64,000 nucleotides of DNA from Streptomyces fagopyri (GTDB lineage Bacteria; Actinomycetota; Actinomycetes; Streptomycetales; Streptomycetaceae), in assembly GCF_009498275.1 (NCBI RefSeq), contig NZ_CP045643.1, positions 62,001 to 126,000 on the forward strand, given 5' to 3'. The notes under the pieces were generated by a model. That model was not told the DNA's origin and did not search any database. It was given only the letters and a program-made list of their open reading frames with translations. Shown in pieces: positions 25,045-33,782 of this stretch. How positions within the stretch are numbered: position 1 is the stretch's first letter; each line of letters begins with the position of its first letter. The translations under genes and the position numbers were made by a program.

Positions 25045-26382
25045 ATGACTTACTCGCGCGGGCGGCACTCCTCCAGTGGCCGCCCACGGTCGGAGAAGCA
25101 CTCCGCAGGCGGAGCAGGTCTACGAGCTGGGCTCACTCTGCGGATAGGCCTGCTGGGCTGGTCGCTTCTGCTACTTCTCGGGGGACTACTGGGCTTCGGC
25201 CTGCTCACGCTTTGGACGACCTCGCTGACAGTCGTCGCGCTTGGGGTCGGTGTACCGCTAGTGCTGGTCTCGACCGCAATGGTGCGCTGGTTCGCCGACC
25301 TGCATCGGCAGTGGGCTGCCGACCAGCTGAGCGAACCGGTGGCACGGCCTTACCTGCCTGCACCCGACGCCGGCTGGCTCAAGGGGCTGTGGACGATCCT
25401 GCGCGACCCAGCGACCTGGCGAGACTGGGCCTGGCTGGTGGCCAATTCGATCACTGGGTGGTTTACCTATGGACTGTCGTTCCTGCTCTTTCTGTGCGGC
25501 GTCTTTTACCTGAGCTATCCGCTCGTATACGCGCTGACGCCGTCGCAGGTGTTCCGCACGCCGCTGGGCAACGCGTTCCGCCTGCACAGCGTCCAGGAAT
25601 CGTTCGCTCTGGTTCCGCTCGGACCGTTGTTCCTCCTGCTCTGGTACACCACCGCCTCTCGATTGGCGAAACTCAACGCCCTGATCATCCGTTCCCTGCT
25701 GGCGCCCACCGCGCAGGCACAACTTCGCAACCGCATCGCCCAGCTCGCTGCCTCACGGGCTGACACGGTCGATACCCAAGCGGGCGAACTACGCCGCATC
25801 GAACGAGACCTCCACGACGGCGCACAGGCCAGGCTCGTCTCGTTGGGCATGAGCCTGGGCCTGGCCGAACAGCTTCTGCCTGACGACCCCCATGCCGTAC
25901 AGCAGCTGTTGGCGGAAGCCCGCGCAACAACCTCCAGCGCTCTGGCCGAACTACGTGACCTCGTCCACGGCATTCATCCGCCGGTACTCGCGGATCGCGG
26001 CCTGGACGGGGCTCTGAGGGCTCTGGCCCTGGCCAACCCGATCCCCACGTCGGTGGTCACCCGCCTGCCCGGGCGTTTGCCCGCGCCGGTCGAGTCCGCG
26101 GCCTACTTTGCCGTAGCCGAGGTTCTGGCAAACGCCATCAAGCACGCCCATGCCCAGCACATCGAGATCACCGTGGAGTTCACCGCCCATCCCAGTACCA
26201 CGGCGGGAGTGCTGGCGATGAGGGTGTCCGACGACGGCCGCGGAGGCGCCAGCCTCGACGGCGGCAGCGGCCTGCGGGGCGTCGTACGCCGCCTGGGAGC
26301 CTTCGACGGCACCCTGCTTGTCGACAGTCCGCCAGGCGGGCCCACCGAGATAAGGATGTCGCTGCCGTGCGCATCGTCATAG
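25045..26382 (+). CDS. Sensor histidine kinase (NarL-partner, HisKA_3 type)
   Basis: A 445-residue membrane kinase (start ATG at 25045; a GTG at 25042 is also possible). Four hydrophobic segments are visible: two around residues 30-75 (LLLLLGGLLGFGLL, VVALGVGVPLVLVS), one near 140-165, and one around LGPLFLLLWYTT. This is the actinobacterial arrangement with a poorly conserved sensor part. The dimerisation helix carries the phospho-His in RRIERDLHDGAQARL. The HATPase domain has an N-box AEVLANAIKHAHA and a G-box DDGRGGASLDGGSGLRG. It phosphorylates the response regulator encoded by the overlapping gene (16-base overlap). The input signal is unknown; divergence from the MMPL gene suggests membrane or envelope stress. 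Confidence 0.9.
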   Translation: MTYSRGRHSSSGRPRSEKHSAGGAGLRAGLTLRIGLLGWSLLLLLGGLLGFGLLTLWTTSLTVVALGVGVPLVLVSTAMVRWFADLHRQWAADQLSEPVARPYLPAPDAGWLKGLWTILRDPATWRDWAWLVANSITGWFTYGLSFLLFLCGVFYLSYPLVYALTPSQVFRTPLGNAFRLHSVQESFALVPLGPLFLLLWYTTASRLAKLNALIIRSLLAPTAQAQLRNRIAQLAASRADTVDTQAGELRRIERDLHDGAQARLVSLGMSLGLAEQLLPDDPHAVQQLLAEARATTSSALAELRDLVHGIHPPVLADRGLDGALRALALANPIPTSVVTRLPGRLPAPVESAAYFAVAEVLANAIKHAHAQHIEITVEFTAHPSTTAGVLAMRVSDDGRGGASLDGGSGLRGVVRRLGAFDGTLLVDSPPGGPTEIRMSLPCASS

Positions 26383-27011
26383 CCGAAGACCTCGCCCTAC
26401 TGCGGGAAGGTCTGATCAGGATCTTCCAGGCCAACGACTTCGAGGTCGTCGACGCAGTCGACAATGGACCCTCGCTGATCCGGGCGCTGACAACCCTTCG
26501 ACCAGACGTCGCAATCGTCGATGTGCGGCTGCCCCCGACCTTCACCGACGAAGGCCTGCGGGCCGTGATCGACGTACGCAAGCAGATTCCCGGACTGCCC
26601 ATCGTTGTGCTCTCGCAATACGTCGAGCAGCTGTACGCCAGGGAACTCATGTCGGACCGTGCCGGCGCAGTGGGCTACCTGCTGAAGGACCGAGTGCTGG
26701 ACGTCGGCCAGTTCGTCGCCAACGTCCGGCAGGTCGCTGCCGGCAGTACGGTCATGGACCCCAACGTGGTCAGCGCCCTCCTCAACCACCGCTCGGCAGA
26801 TCCTCATCTGCAGGAGTTGACACCGCGTGAGCACGAAGTGCTCTCCTTGATGGCGCAAGGCCGCTCCAATGCGGCCATCGCCGGCCGGATGTTCGTCAGC
26901 GAGAAGACCGTCAGTAAGCACACATACAACATCTTCATCAAACTCGGACTCGAGCAATCCGAGGACGACAATCGTCGGATCCTGGCAGTACTTGCCTACT
27001 TGGAAGGCTGA
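26367..27011 (+). CDS. NarL/FixJ-type response regulator
   Basis: A 214-residue two-component regulator starting at the GTG 26367 inside the kinase gene. The receiver domain has the acidic pocket IAEDLALLREG, the phospho-acceptor Asp in VAIVDVRLPP, and the conserved Lys of LLKDRV. The C-terminal LuxR HTH has LTPREHEVLSLMAQGRSNAA and FVSEKTVSKHTYNIFIKLGL. It should activate transcription when phosphorylated by the kinase; the divergent MMPL operon is the obvious target. Confidence 0.93.
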   Translation: MRIVIAEDLALLREGLIRIFQANDFEVVDAVDNGPSLIRALTTLRPDVAIVDVRLPPTFTDEGLRAVIDVRKQIPGLPIVVLSQYVEQLYARELMSDRAGAVGYLLKDRVLDVGQFVANVRQVAAGSTVMDPNVVSALLNHRSADPHLQELTPREHEVLSLMAQGRSNAAIAGRMFVSEKTVSKHTYNIFIKLGLEQSEDDNRRILAVLAYLEG

Positions 27012-27174
27012 GTCGACTTCCGGACGGAGTGTGAATCCAACGGCTCTGTCTCGCTTTGGGTGGTGACGGAGAATTGTGAGGGTCGTCGGCATTCACCCGA
27101 AGGATGTCAACGAGCCTGTGCAGAAGCCATTTTCGGGTCTTTCCCCGCCGGGCATCGAGGATGTGGTCCACGAA

Positions 27175-27533
27175 GATGTCGGCGCCGGTGCCGACCGCGG
27201 ACAGTACGGGGGCCTTCGTGAACACTTCCGGGTCCGGCCCGATCGCCGCTTCCAGGTACTGCGACCACAGTCAAGCAGGGTCTCAAGGCTCCAGACGTGG
27301 CCTCCGTCGGCCTCGCGGACGACTGCCACTGCGTCGTCGCGTTCCAGCAGATCGGAGACGGTGGGTGCGATGCCTGTCAGGTCGACGACCTGCTCGCCGC
27401 GGACCGCGGCCACACACGGCCCCTCCCATCGCGGGTTGTAGACGCGCGTGACGAGAGCGGCACGGTCGGCTTCCTCCGGCAGGACGGAACTGGCGGTGAG
27501 GACCAGGCCAAGGCACGCTGCTGCCGATTCCAC
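27175..27533 (-). pseudogene. Internally deleted AraD1/GguC-type fumarylacetoacetate-hydrolase-family gene
   Basis: The first ~85 codons (from the GTG at 27533) match the N-terminal domain of the FAH-related AraD1/GguC proteins: AALVTRVYNPRWEGPCVAAV, VVDLTGIAPTVSDLLERDD, HVWSLETLLD. The sequence then jumps, in another frame, to the later conserved block (L)WSQYLEAAIGPDPEVF then TKAPVLSAVGTGADI, so about 85-100 residues are missing. After GTGADI the expected catalytic region is absent. The intact enzyme acts on 2-keto-3-deoxy sugar acids, the step after the dehydratase encoded upstream. The gene is dead and the pathway is probably incomplete here. Confidence 0.7.
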
Positions 27534-27579
27534 GATCGATGCTCTCCCGACGTCGACGGGTGTGGTCGCCTAGGCGGAC

Positions 27580-29316
27580 TCAGTGGGAGTCGCGGGGCAC
27601 CTCGTGGCCACGGCTGCCACGCAGGAACCCGAAGTCGGCACCCAGATCGGCCTGCTCCACGTTCTGGGTGTAGAGCCAAGCGTATCCGCTTGTATGCCGC
27701 TCAACGGGTGCCCTCCATTCCTGCCCGCGTCGCGCAAGTTCGGCGTCATCCACATCCATGCGCAAAATACGGTTCGGGACGTCCAGGACAACGGGGTCCC
27801 CGTCCCGCACCAAGGCGAGAGGTCCGCCGACAGCGGCCTCGGGCGTCACGTGCAAGACCACCGTCCCGTACCCGGTACCACTCATCCGCCCGTCGCAGAC
27901 GCGCACCATATCCGTGACGCCGGCCTTCAAGAGCTTGGCGGGCAGTGGAACGTTGGAGACCTCGGGCATGCCGGGATACCCTCTGGGGCCAGCGTTGCGG
28001 ATGACGATAACGGTGGTGGCGTCGATATCGAGTTCCGGGTCGTCGGCCACCTCGTGGTAGGCCTCCGGGGAGTCGAAGACGCGCGCGGGACCGCGGTGGG
28101 TGAGCAGATGCGGTGACGCGGCAGACTGCTTGAGCACGGCACCGTCGGGGCACAGGTTTCCCCGGAGGACGGCGATACCGGTGCCGGCCGGCTGAAAGGG
28201 GGCGTCGAGGCCGGTGATGACGTCGGAGCCGAAACGTTCAGCGTTCTCCGTGTTCTCGGCAATGGTGCGTCCGTTGACCGTGATCTGGTCCCCGTGCAAC
28301 AGTTTGCCGTTGAGCAGCTCGCTCATGACGGCGGGCAGGCCGCCCGCGTAGCAGAAGTCCTCCATGAGGTACGTGCCGCTGGGCATCAGATTGACCAGGG
28401 TCGGCACCGCACGGACCAGGTCGTCGAAGTCCTGCAGGTTCAGATCGACTCCGACGCGTCCGGCGATGGCGGTGAGATGGATGACGGCGTTCGTGGAGCC
28501 GCCGATGGCCGCATTTACCCGGATGGCGTTCTCGAACGCCTCCCGGGTCAGTATGTGGGAGGGACGCAGCTCCTCTTCCACCATCCGTACGATGCGCTGG
28601 CCCGCCGCCTGCGCGGTTTCCATCCGCCGTGAGTCGACCGCGGGCCAAGCCGCCGAACCCGGCAGCTGCATGCCGAGCGCTTCAGCCATGCAAGCCATGG
28701 TCGAGGCGGTACCCATCGTCATGCAGTGCCCGTTGGAACGGGCCATGCACCCTTCTGCGAAGAAGCACTCCTCCTGAGTCATCCGGCCCGTCTTCAGGTC
28801 CTCCTCGAACTTCCACACGTGGGTGCCGGACCCCACGTCCTGGCCCCGGTACTTGCCGTTGAGCATCGGCCCGCCGGTGACCATGACGGCGGGCAGGTCG
28901 ACGCTGGCGGCGCCCATCAACATGGCGGGGGTCGTCTTGTCGCAGCCGGACAGCAGCACGACACCATCGAGCGGATTGGCACGGATCAGCTCCTCCACCT
29001 CCATGGCCATGAGGTTGCGGTACAACATGGCGGTCGGGCGCATCAAAGTCTCGCCGGTGGCCATGGTGGGGAACTGAAGCGGCAGGCCGCCCGCCTGCCA
29101 CACGCCACGCTTGACGGCTTCCGCGACGCGTGTCAGATGAGCGTTGCACGGTGCGAGCTCGGAGGCGCTCGTTGCGATGCCGATGACCGGACGCCCATCG
29201 AACACCTCGTGCCCGAATCCCTGGTTGCGCATCCAGGAGCGGTACACCATCCCGCTGCGGCCCTGCGCCCCAAACCATGCCTGGCTGCGGCCGCTCGTCT
29301 TGTGACCGTCGGTCAT
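27580..29316 (-). CDS. IlvD/Edd-family sugar-acid dehydratase (L-arabonate/D-xylonate type)
   Basis: A 578-residue [Fe-S] dehydratase. It has the conserved Cys residues of the cluster-binding site: ELAPCNAHL, LLSGCDKTTPAM, and AEGCMARSNGHCMTMGTAST. The C-terminal swivelling domain includes CDGRMSGTGYGTVVLHVTPE with the catalytic-site Ser region. Length and the opening TSGRSQAWFGAQGRSGM fit the pentonate dehydratase subgroup rather than IlvD of branched-chain synthesis, where a different N-terminus is expected. It would remove water from an aldonic acid to give a 2-keto-3-deoxy acid. The neighbouring ChvE-like binding protein and AraD1-like pseudogene support a sugar catabolic role. Start ATG at 29316. 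Confidence 0.87.
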   Translation of the reverse strand: MTDGHKTSGRSQAWFGAQGRSGMVYRSWMRNQGFGHEVFDGRPVIGIATSASELAPCNAHLTRVAEAVKRGVWQAGGLPLQFPTMATGETLMRPTAMLYRNLMAMEVEELIRANPLDGVVLLSGCDKTTPAMLMGAASVDLPAVMVTGGPMLNGKYRGQDVGSGTHVWKFEEDLKTGRMTQEECFFAEGCMARSNGHCMTMGTASTMACMAEALGMQLPGSAAWPAVDSRRMETAQAAGQRIVRMVEEELRPSHILTREAFENAIRVNAAIGGSTNAVIHLTAIAGRVGVDLNLQDFDDLVRAVPTLVNLMPSGTYLMEDFCYAGGLPAVMSELLNGKLLHGDQITVNGRTIAENTENAERFGSDVITGLDAPFQPAGTGIAVLRGNLCPDGAVLKQSAASPHLLTHRGPARVFDSPEAYHEVADDPELDIDATTVIVIRNAGPRGYPGMPEVSNVPLPAKLLKAGVTDMVRVCDGRMSGTGYGTVVLHVTPEAAVGGPLALVRDGDPVVLDVPNRILRMDVDDAELARRGQEWRAPVERHTSGYAWLYTQNVEQADLGADFGFLRGSRGHEVPRDSH

Positions 29317-29457
29317 GTGGCACTCCCGTGGCTTTGGCGTCGTCCGCTTCGAGATGAGGCGTTGTCAGGTGAGCACCCTCAGGGCGTACCCTGCAACGCA
29401 GTCATTCGAGAATTGCCACATTCCGCGCCCACAGTGGCGGCGACTGCTCCCGGCACC

Positions 29458-30555
29458 TCATCGGAGCTGGTCCTGCGTGTACCAACCACCGCCGACGAGG
29501 ACGCTTTCATAATTCGACTTGTCGACACTGACCGGCGGGAGGAGGTAGGCAGGAACGACCCTCACGCCGTTATCATAGCTTTTCGTGTCGTTTATTTGAG
29601 GCTTCCGGCCTTTGAGTGACGAGTCGACCATACCCGCGGCAACTTTCGCCAGTTTTCGCAAATCCTTGAATACTGTTTGAGTCTGCTCCCCGGCTATGAT
29701 CGATTTTACGGAGGCAAGTTCAGCATCTTGGCCTGTGATGATCGGCCACGGCTTGCCATTCGAGCCATATCCATCGGATCTCAGAGCCGATATTATGCCG
29801 ATAGAGATGCCGTCGTACGGCGATAGAACTGTATCTACCTTCTCACTCTTGTAGGAAGATGTAAGTATGTCTTCCATGCGCTTCTGTGCGGTTGCACCAT
29901 CCCACCGAAGGGTGGTGATGCGGTTCAGTTGGGTCTGCCCCGACCGGACAATGAGCTGCTTCTTGTCGATGTAGGGTTGTAGGACCTTCATCGCTCCACT
30001 GAAGAAATATCGCGTATTATTGTCGTCGTTCGACCCTGCAAACAGTTCGATATTGAATGGCCCCTTCTTCGACCCGTCTTTCAGGCCGAGCTTTTCAGCG
30101 ATGTACCCTCCCTGCAGTTCGCCGACTTTCTCATTGTCGAATGAGGCATAGTAATCGACGTTCTTTGTCCCTAAAATGAGCCGGTCATACGCGATCACGG
30201 GTATGTCTGCGTCGGCGGCTTGCTGAACGACATTGTTCAGTGACTTATTGTCAATTGCGGCGATTACCAGAGCCTTGACTCCCTGGGTGATCAGGTTTTC
30301 GAGCTGAGATACTTGCTGATCAGGGTCATCTTCGCCGAATACCAATTTGGTCTTGTACCCCTTCGCCTCCAGTTCCTTCTTGACATTTGCCCCATCAGCT
30401 ATCCAGCGCTCCGACGACTTCGTAGGCATCGCGATGCCGATGGTTGCACCTTTGGCATTATTTTTGTCCTGGTCGTCTCCGCCGCCCCCCTGCCCGCAAG
30501 CCGCCAGAGTAAGCGCGAGAAAGGCAGCCGCAGGAACACTCTTGCGATTGTTCAT
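29458..30555 (-). CDS. chvE: ChvE-like multiple-monosaccharide binding lipoprotein
   Basis: A 365-residue lipoprotein (ATG at 30555, GGGAAG upstream; signal with lipobox LTLAACGQ). The mature part is a periplasmic-binding-protein type I fold very close to ChvE: IGIAMPTKSSERWIADGANV, ALVIAAIDNKSLNNV, IPVIAYDRLILGTKNVDYY, NIELFAGSNDDNN, VDTVLSPYDGISIGIISAL, and VKSIIAGEQTQTVFKD. It captures arabinose, xylose, galactose or glucose for an ABC importer. The gguA/gguB-type ATPase and permease genes that normally follow are absent. Codon use is clearly less GC-rich than in all neighbours (many A/T-ending codons), which suggests acquisition from elsewhere. About 140 bases separate it from the dehydratase gene. 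Confidence 0.88.
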   Translation of the reverse strand: MNNRKSVPAAAFLALTLAACGQGGGGDDQDKNNAKGATIGIAMPTKSSERWIADGANVKKELEAKGYKTKLVFGEDDPDQQVSQLENLITQGVKALVIAAIDNKSLNNVVQQAADADIPVIAYDRLILGTKNVDYYASFDNEKVGELQGGYIAEKLGLKDGSKKGPFNIELFAGSNDDNNTRYFFSGAMKVLQPYIDKKQLIVRSGQTQLNRITTLRWDGATAQKRMEDILTSSYKSEKVDTVLSPYDGISIGIISALRSDGYGSNGKPWPIITGQDAELASVKSIIAGEQTQTVFKDLRKLAKVAAGMVDSSLKGRKPQINDTKSYDNGVRVVPAYLLPPVSVDKSNYESVLVGGGWYTQDQLR

Positions 30556-30949
30556 ATGTGCACTTCCCTCTGTGTCGTTGCCGGGTGATGTCGCCGCCGC
30601 TACAGGCGGTTTCGCATTCCGCAGAGCCGAAACCATGAACAACGCCTGGCGCAGAGTCGTCAGGTTGGATCAAGGTGCGCTCAGGCGAAAGGATCTTGCC
30701 GATACTTCACGTTCGATATATCGACATTCGTTCGACGGGTGGTGCGAACAGTAGAAGAGGGCTTTTAGGGTGTCAACCGACTGCGCAGCACAAATTTTTC
30801 AAGGAATCTCAGTCTCTGTCCTACCTCTTCCTGCAGAGGCGCGGCCACGAACTCGCCCCGGCCGCCCTCCCCTTCACCGCCGCTGAGCCTTCGTCCGATG
30901 AGACCACCCCCTGCTCGCCACCCTGTACTCCACAGCGGATCCCAGAGAT
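30556..30949. other. Upstream region of the sugar-binding protein gene
   Basis: About 390 bases, partly AT-richer than average (for example the segment 30690-30790), matching the atypical composition of the chvE-like gene. It presumably holds that gene's promoter. No repeat or RNA gene was recognised. Confidence 0.35.
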
Positions 30950-31335
30950 TTGGCGGTCGGGGACACGGCGAGGTCCTTCCGGGACAAGTGGTCAATGTGG
31001 ACTGTCGCCTGGCCGCATCCGACGCTCGCCCACTCAGATGCCCTGAACTGGGCTCGCATTTCACGCGCCACGGCTCCATGGCCCGAGGCTCGTGACGAAG
31101 AACTTGATCCAGAAGGCTCAACAGCCCTGTGGCGCCGGAAGTACACGGACACCCAGCTGATGGGCGGACGCGCCAGCTGCGAACCTCACACCACCGTCGT
31201 GCCACCACCCTCGAAGGTCTGATCGCCAACAATCATGCCCAGCGCAACAAGCAGAGATCGTCCGTCTTGCACACCGCCATCACCGCTGAGGAACCTGCCG
31301 CAGCCAAGCCGCAGCCAGAGCCCGAACCTGACTGA
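30950..31335 (+). pseudogene. Hypothetical gene with one apparent frameshift
   Basis: From about 30950 the frame encodes a convincing helical-looking protein: MAVGDTARSFRDKWSMWTVA, HSDALNWARISRATAPWPEA, LDPEGSTALWRRKYTDTQLM, GGRASCE. Around 31175-31200 the coherent reading moves to the -1 frame, continuing RRATTLEGLIANNHAQRNKQ and ending PQPEPEPD at 31335. Joined, it gives a protein of about 125 residues with a Pro/Glu tail. I do not recognise the family. It may be a pseudogene or hold a sequencing indel in the CACCACC repeat of the junction. Confidence 0.45.
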
Positions 31336-31512
31336 CTGCCCACACGGGTCCACGACTTCGTCGTCTGCTGCGCAGCAGGCATCGGCGGCTGACGAGACAT
31401 GCCGCGGACGGTTTCCTGGGCAGGCGCACCGCGCGGCGGCGCCGGTCTGTAAGCCTCAAGAACCCTTCGCACCGCCAGCAGGGTGGCGTCGGTTTCCGCT
31501 GCGCGGTCGTTC

Positions 31513-32763
31513 TCAGACGGTGCCGGTCGGTACGGGATCCTCAGGGAGCTGCCAGTTGCCGCCGCGGTCCTCCTTCGAGAGCCGTGCGGCCAGGTCGGGG
31601 ACGCGCAGGAAGCAGGCGAGTGCGGTGGTGGCCTGGAAGACGTCGATTGCTCGCTGGGTCATCGGCAGGCCCAGACGCAGAAGACGCGGGGTGACCTGGC
31701 CCTGGATCTCGTTGATGAAGGGCCGCAGCACATGGTCGTAATTCGCCAGTGCTGTCGGCAGGTCGGTCGGGTGCCGGTTGATCTCACCGGCCAGGACATG
31801 GGCGCCCACCAGGCCACCCGAAATCCCCATACCGCTGTACGGGGAGGCGCAGTGAGCGGCGTCTCCGGCCAGGACCACACGGCCTTTGGACCAGGTGTCC
31901 GTGCGGACCTGGGCGATTTCCTGTGAGTAGAAGAACGGGCTTGTTCTCATGCCCTCGGTGAACCGCTCGGTCTGCCACCCTGCGTCGGCGAACCTGTTTG
32001 CCCAGAACTCCTGTTGACGCTCGACGGGCGCCCGGTGGATCGCCGAGGCTTCCTCGGATTCCTCCCGCAGTACGAAATACGCCTGTGTCTCGGTGGGGTT
32101 GTGGCTGCGGCGCATGATCTGACGCCCACCCGGGACCATATAGGTGTCCCGGATGTTGCTGTCCGACGCGATGCGTGGGACGAACCAGTAGGCCATGTGG
32201 ATGCCCACCCGCCAGTACGGGTCGGGAGCGTCCGGGAGGACCGCCCGCCGGATGCGTGATCCCTGTCCGTCCGCACCGACCAGGAGGTCGAATTCGCCGC
32301 AGGAGCCGTCGGAGAAGTGCGCGACGACCCTGTGGTCGTCTTGCTCGAAGCCCGCGACGCTCTTGCCGAAAACGAACTCGGCATCGTCCTTCGTGGCGTC
32401 GTTGAGTATGCGTATCAGGTCGCCTCGCATGATCTCGTACTCCGACGTGAGGGTCTGTCGGCCCTGCCCGGAGGTGTTGGCCATGATCGTCGCCCTGGCC
32501 TTGCCGCGCGCATCGACGAAGGCGACGCCCGCCTCGTCCACGAGCTTGCCGCGGACTGCGTCGAGAAGCCCCATCCGCTGGACGGCCTGGATTCCCTGCC
32601 CGCGCAGGTCGACTTGGGCCCCGGCAGCCCGGAGCGCGGGGAAGCGTTCCGCCACAGTCACCCGGTGGCCGCCTCGCGTGAGCCAGAAAGCCAGGGCGTG
32701 GCCTGCGACTCCCCCGCCGGCCATGAGGACCCTCAAGGACGGTGCTCCCGAAAATTTGGTCAT
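31513..32763 (-). CDS. FAD-dependent monooxygenase, candidate tetracycline-modifying enzyme
   Basis: A 416-residue class A flavin monooxygenase (ATG at 32763, GGGGTG upstream). It has the N-terminal dinucleotide fold LMAGGGVAGHALAFWLTRGG, the RAAGAQVDLRGQG segment, the DG motif LLVGADGQGSRIRR, and the second FAD site VVLAGDAAHCASPYSGMGIS. This is the fold of p-hydroxybenzoate hydroxylase and of Tet(X)-type tetracycline destructases. The divergently transcribed repressor is tetracycline-repressor-like and two tetO-like sites lie between the genes. Oxidative inactivation of tetracycline-like compounds is therefore a good hypothesis; modification of another aromatic polyketide is the alternative. 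Confidence 0.85.
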   Translation of the reverse strand: MTKFSGAPSLRVLMAGGGVAGHALAFWLTRGGHRVTVAERFPALRAAGAQVDLRGQGIQAVQRMGLLDAVRGKLVDEAGVAFVDARGKARATIMANTSGQGRQTLTSEYEIMRGDLIRILNDATKDDAEFVFGKSVAGFEQDDHRVVAHFSDGSCGEFDLLVGADGQGSRIRRAVLPDAPDPYWRVGIHMAYWFVPRIASDSNIRDTYMVPGGRQIMRRSHNPTETQAYFVLREESEEASAIHRAPVERQQEFWANRFADAGWQTERFTEGMRTSPFFYSQEIAQVRTDTWSKGRVVLAGDAAHCASPYSGMGISGGLVGAHVLAGEINRHPTDLPTALANYDHVLRPFINEIQGQVTPRLLRLGLPMTQRAIDVFQATTALACFLRVPDLAARLSKEDRGGNWQLPEDPVPTGTV

Positions 32764-32779
32764 ACCCATCACCCCAAAA

Positions 32780-32795
32780 TCTATCAGTGAAAGAT
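32780..32795. promoter_or_regulatory. tetO-like operator 1 (monooxygenase-proximal)
   Basis: TCTATCAGTGAAAGAT, a near-palindrome matching the classical tetO core CTATCA-x-TGATAG with one changed half-site. It is centred at 32787, 24 bases upstream of the monooxygenase ATG and exactly 30 bp from the centre of operator 2. Confidence 0.75.
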
Positions 32796-32809
32796 TCCCC
32801 TCAAGGTCG

Positions 32810-32825
32810 CCTATCAGCGATAGAT
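32810..32825. promoter_or_regulatory. tetO-like operator 2 (regulator-proximal)
   Basis: CCTATCAGCGATAGAT, with the core CTATCAGCGATAG forming a palindrome around the central base (32817). It lies ten bases before the GTG of the repressor gene. A minus-strand TTGACA (32826-32831) abuts it and could be the -35 of the monooxygenase promoter, so repressor binding here would block both directions. Confidence 0.8.
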
Positions 32826-32832
32826 TGTCAAT

Positions 32833-33402
32833 GTGACCAAGATGAACCGTGAGGCCGTCGTCGCCGAGGCGCTCGGCCTGCTCGACGAGGTCGGACTCGA
32901 CGCCGTCAGCACCAGACGGCTGGCAAAGCGACTGAACGTGGAACAGCCATCGCTCTACTGGTACTTCCGCACCAAAAAGGACCTCCTCGCCGCTATGGCA
33001 CAGGCCGCGATGACACCGCACGCGACCGCACCCCTGCCCGCGCCCGAGGACGACTGGCGCGAGTGGTTCCTGGACAACACCCGCAGCTTCAGACGCACCC
33101 TGCTGATGTGCCGGGACGGCGCCCGGCTCCACGCCGGCACCACCCCCACCAGCGACCTCGACCGGATCCGGCACAAGATCCACTTTCTCGTCGCCTCCGG
33201 CGTCCCCGAACGGGACGCGCAAATGGCCATGCTCGCTGCCGGCCGCTTCACAGTCGGCAGCGTGCTGGAAGAGCAAGCGGAAACCAACCCCAGCGGCCGC
33301 ATCGATCTCCCGGCCGACATGCCCGGGATCGATCACACATCGGCGTTCGAGGCAGGTCTCGCCCTCATCCTGAACGGGCTAGTGCACCGCACCGAGGTAT
33401 AG
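32833..33402 (+). CDS. tetR: TetR-class tetracycline-type repressor
   Basis: A 189-residue repressor with strong resemblance to the classical tetracycline repressors, not just the wider family. The HTH reads STRRLAKRLNVEQPSLYWYF followed by RTKKDLL. The ligand domain keeps FLDNTRSFRRTLLMCRDGAR, then LHAGTTPT, and LAAGRFTVGSVLEEQ, matching the TetR positions that hold tetracycline and Mg (Asn82, Phe86, His100, Thr103 equivalents; a His is also present near the His64 position, TPHAT). It should bind the two tetO-like sites just upstream, repress itself and the divergent monooxygenase, and be released by a tetracycline-like ligand. GTG start at 32833 with almost no leader room, perhaps a leaderless mRNA. 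Confidence 0.88.
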   Translation: MTKMNREAVVAEALGLLDEVGLDAVSTRRLAKRLNVEQPSLYWYFRTKKDLLAAMAQAAMTPHATAPLPAPEDDWREWFLDNTRSFRRTLLMCRDGARLHAGTTPTSDLDRIRHKIHFLVASGVPERDAQMAMLAAGRFTVGSVLEEQAETNPSGRIDLPADMPGIDHTSAFEAGLALILNGLVHRTEV

Positions 33403-33782
33403 GCCGCATTCGGCTGCCCCGTCAGCGTGGACACAGCACAGAGTGCGCCGGCTGCGCCGGAGATGTCACGGCCGGCGGAGCAGCACCAGGTTCCACGCTC
33501 GTACCGGCTCGCACGTGGTCCACTACGCCACGTCAACACTGTCTGGCCCGAGGTGCGCCGGCCGGTTAAGGGTGGAAGCGGAGGCCGGCCCATCCTGGGC
33601 ACACCCCGCTCCCCCAGCCTCCCTGAGCCGCTATCCGAGGGCGTCGGCCTGCCACGGGAAGCTCAGAGACGGGGGTGAGAGGGGGACTGGCACGGGGTGT
33701 CGGTCGGTACGGGTCGCTTCGGCAGGTACCGGCGCCTACAAACCCGCCCCATTCAGCGAAAGCCTCGATCCGCAGCATGTCA
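33403..33782. other. Convergent intergenic region, nothing recognised
   Basis: About 380 bases between the repressor gene and the converging membrane-protein gene. The open frames are shadows without starts or motifs. No clear terminator stem was found. Confidence 0.35.

Noticed and set aside
28726..29619. Plus-strand ORF opposite the dehydratase gene
   Set aside because: No motif and fully antisense to conserved Fe-S dehydratase blocks.
31365..31378. 14-bp palindrome CTGCTGCGCAGCAG downstream of the monooxygenase gene
   Set aside because: Too short and loop-free for a confident terminator; palindromes of this size are common in GC-rich DNA.
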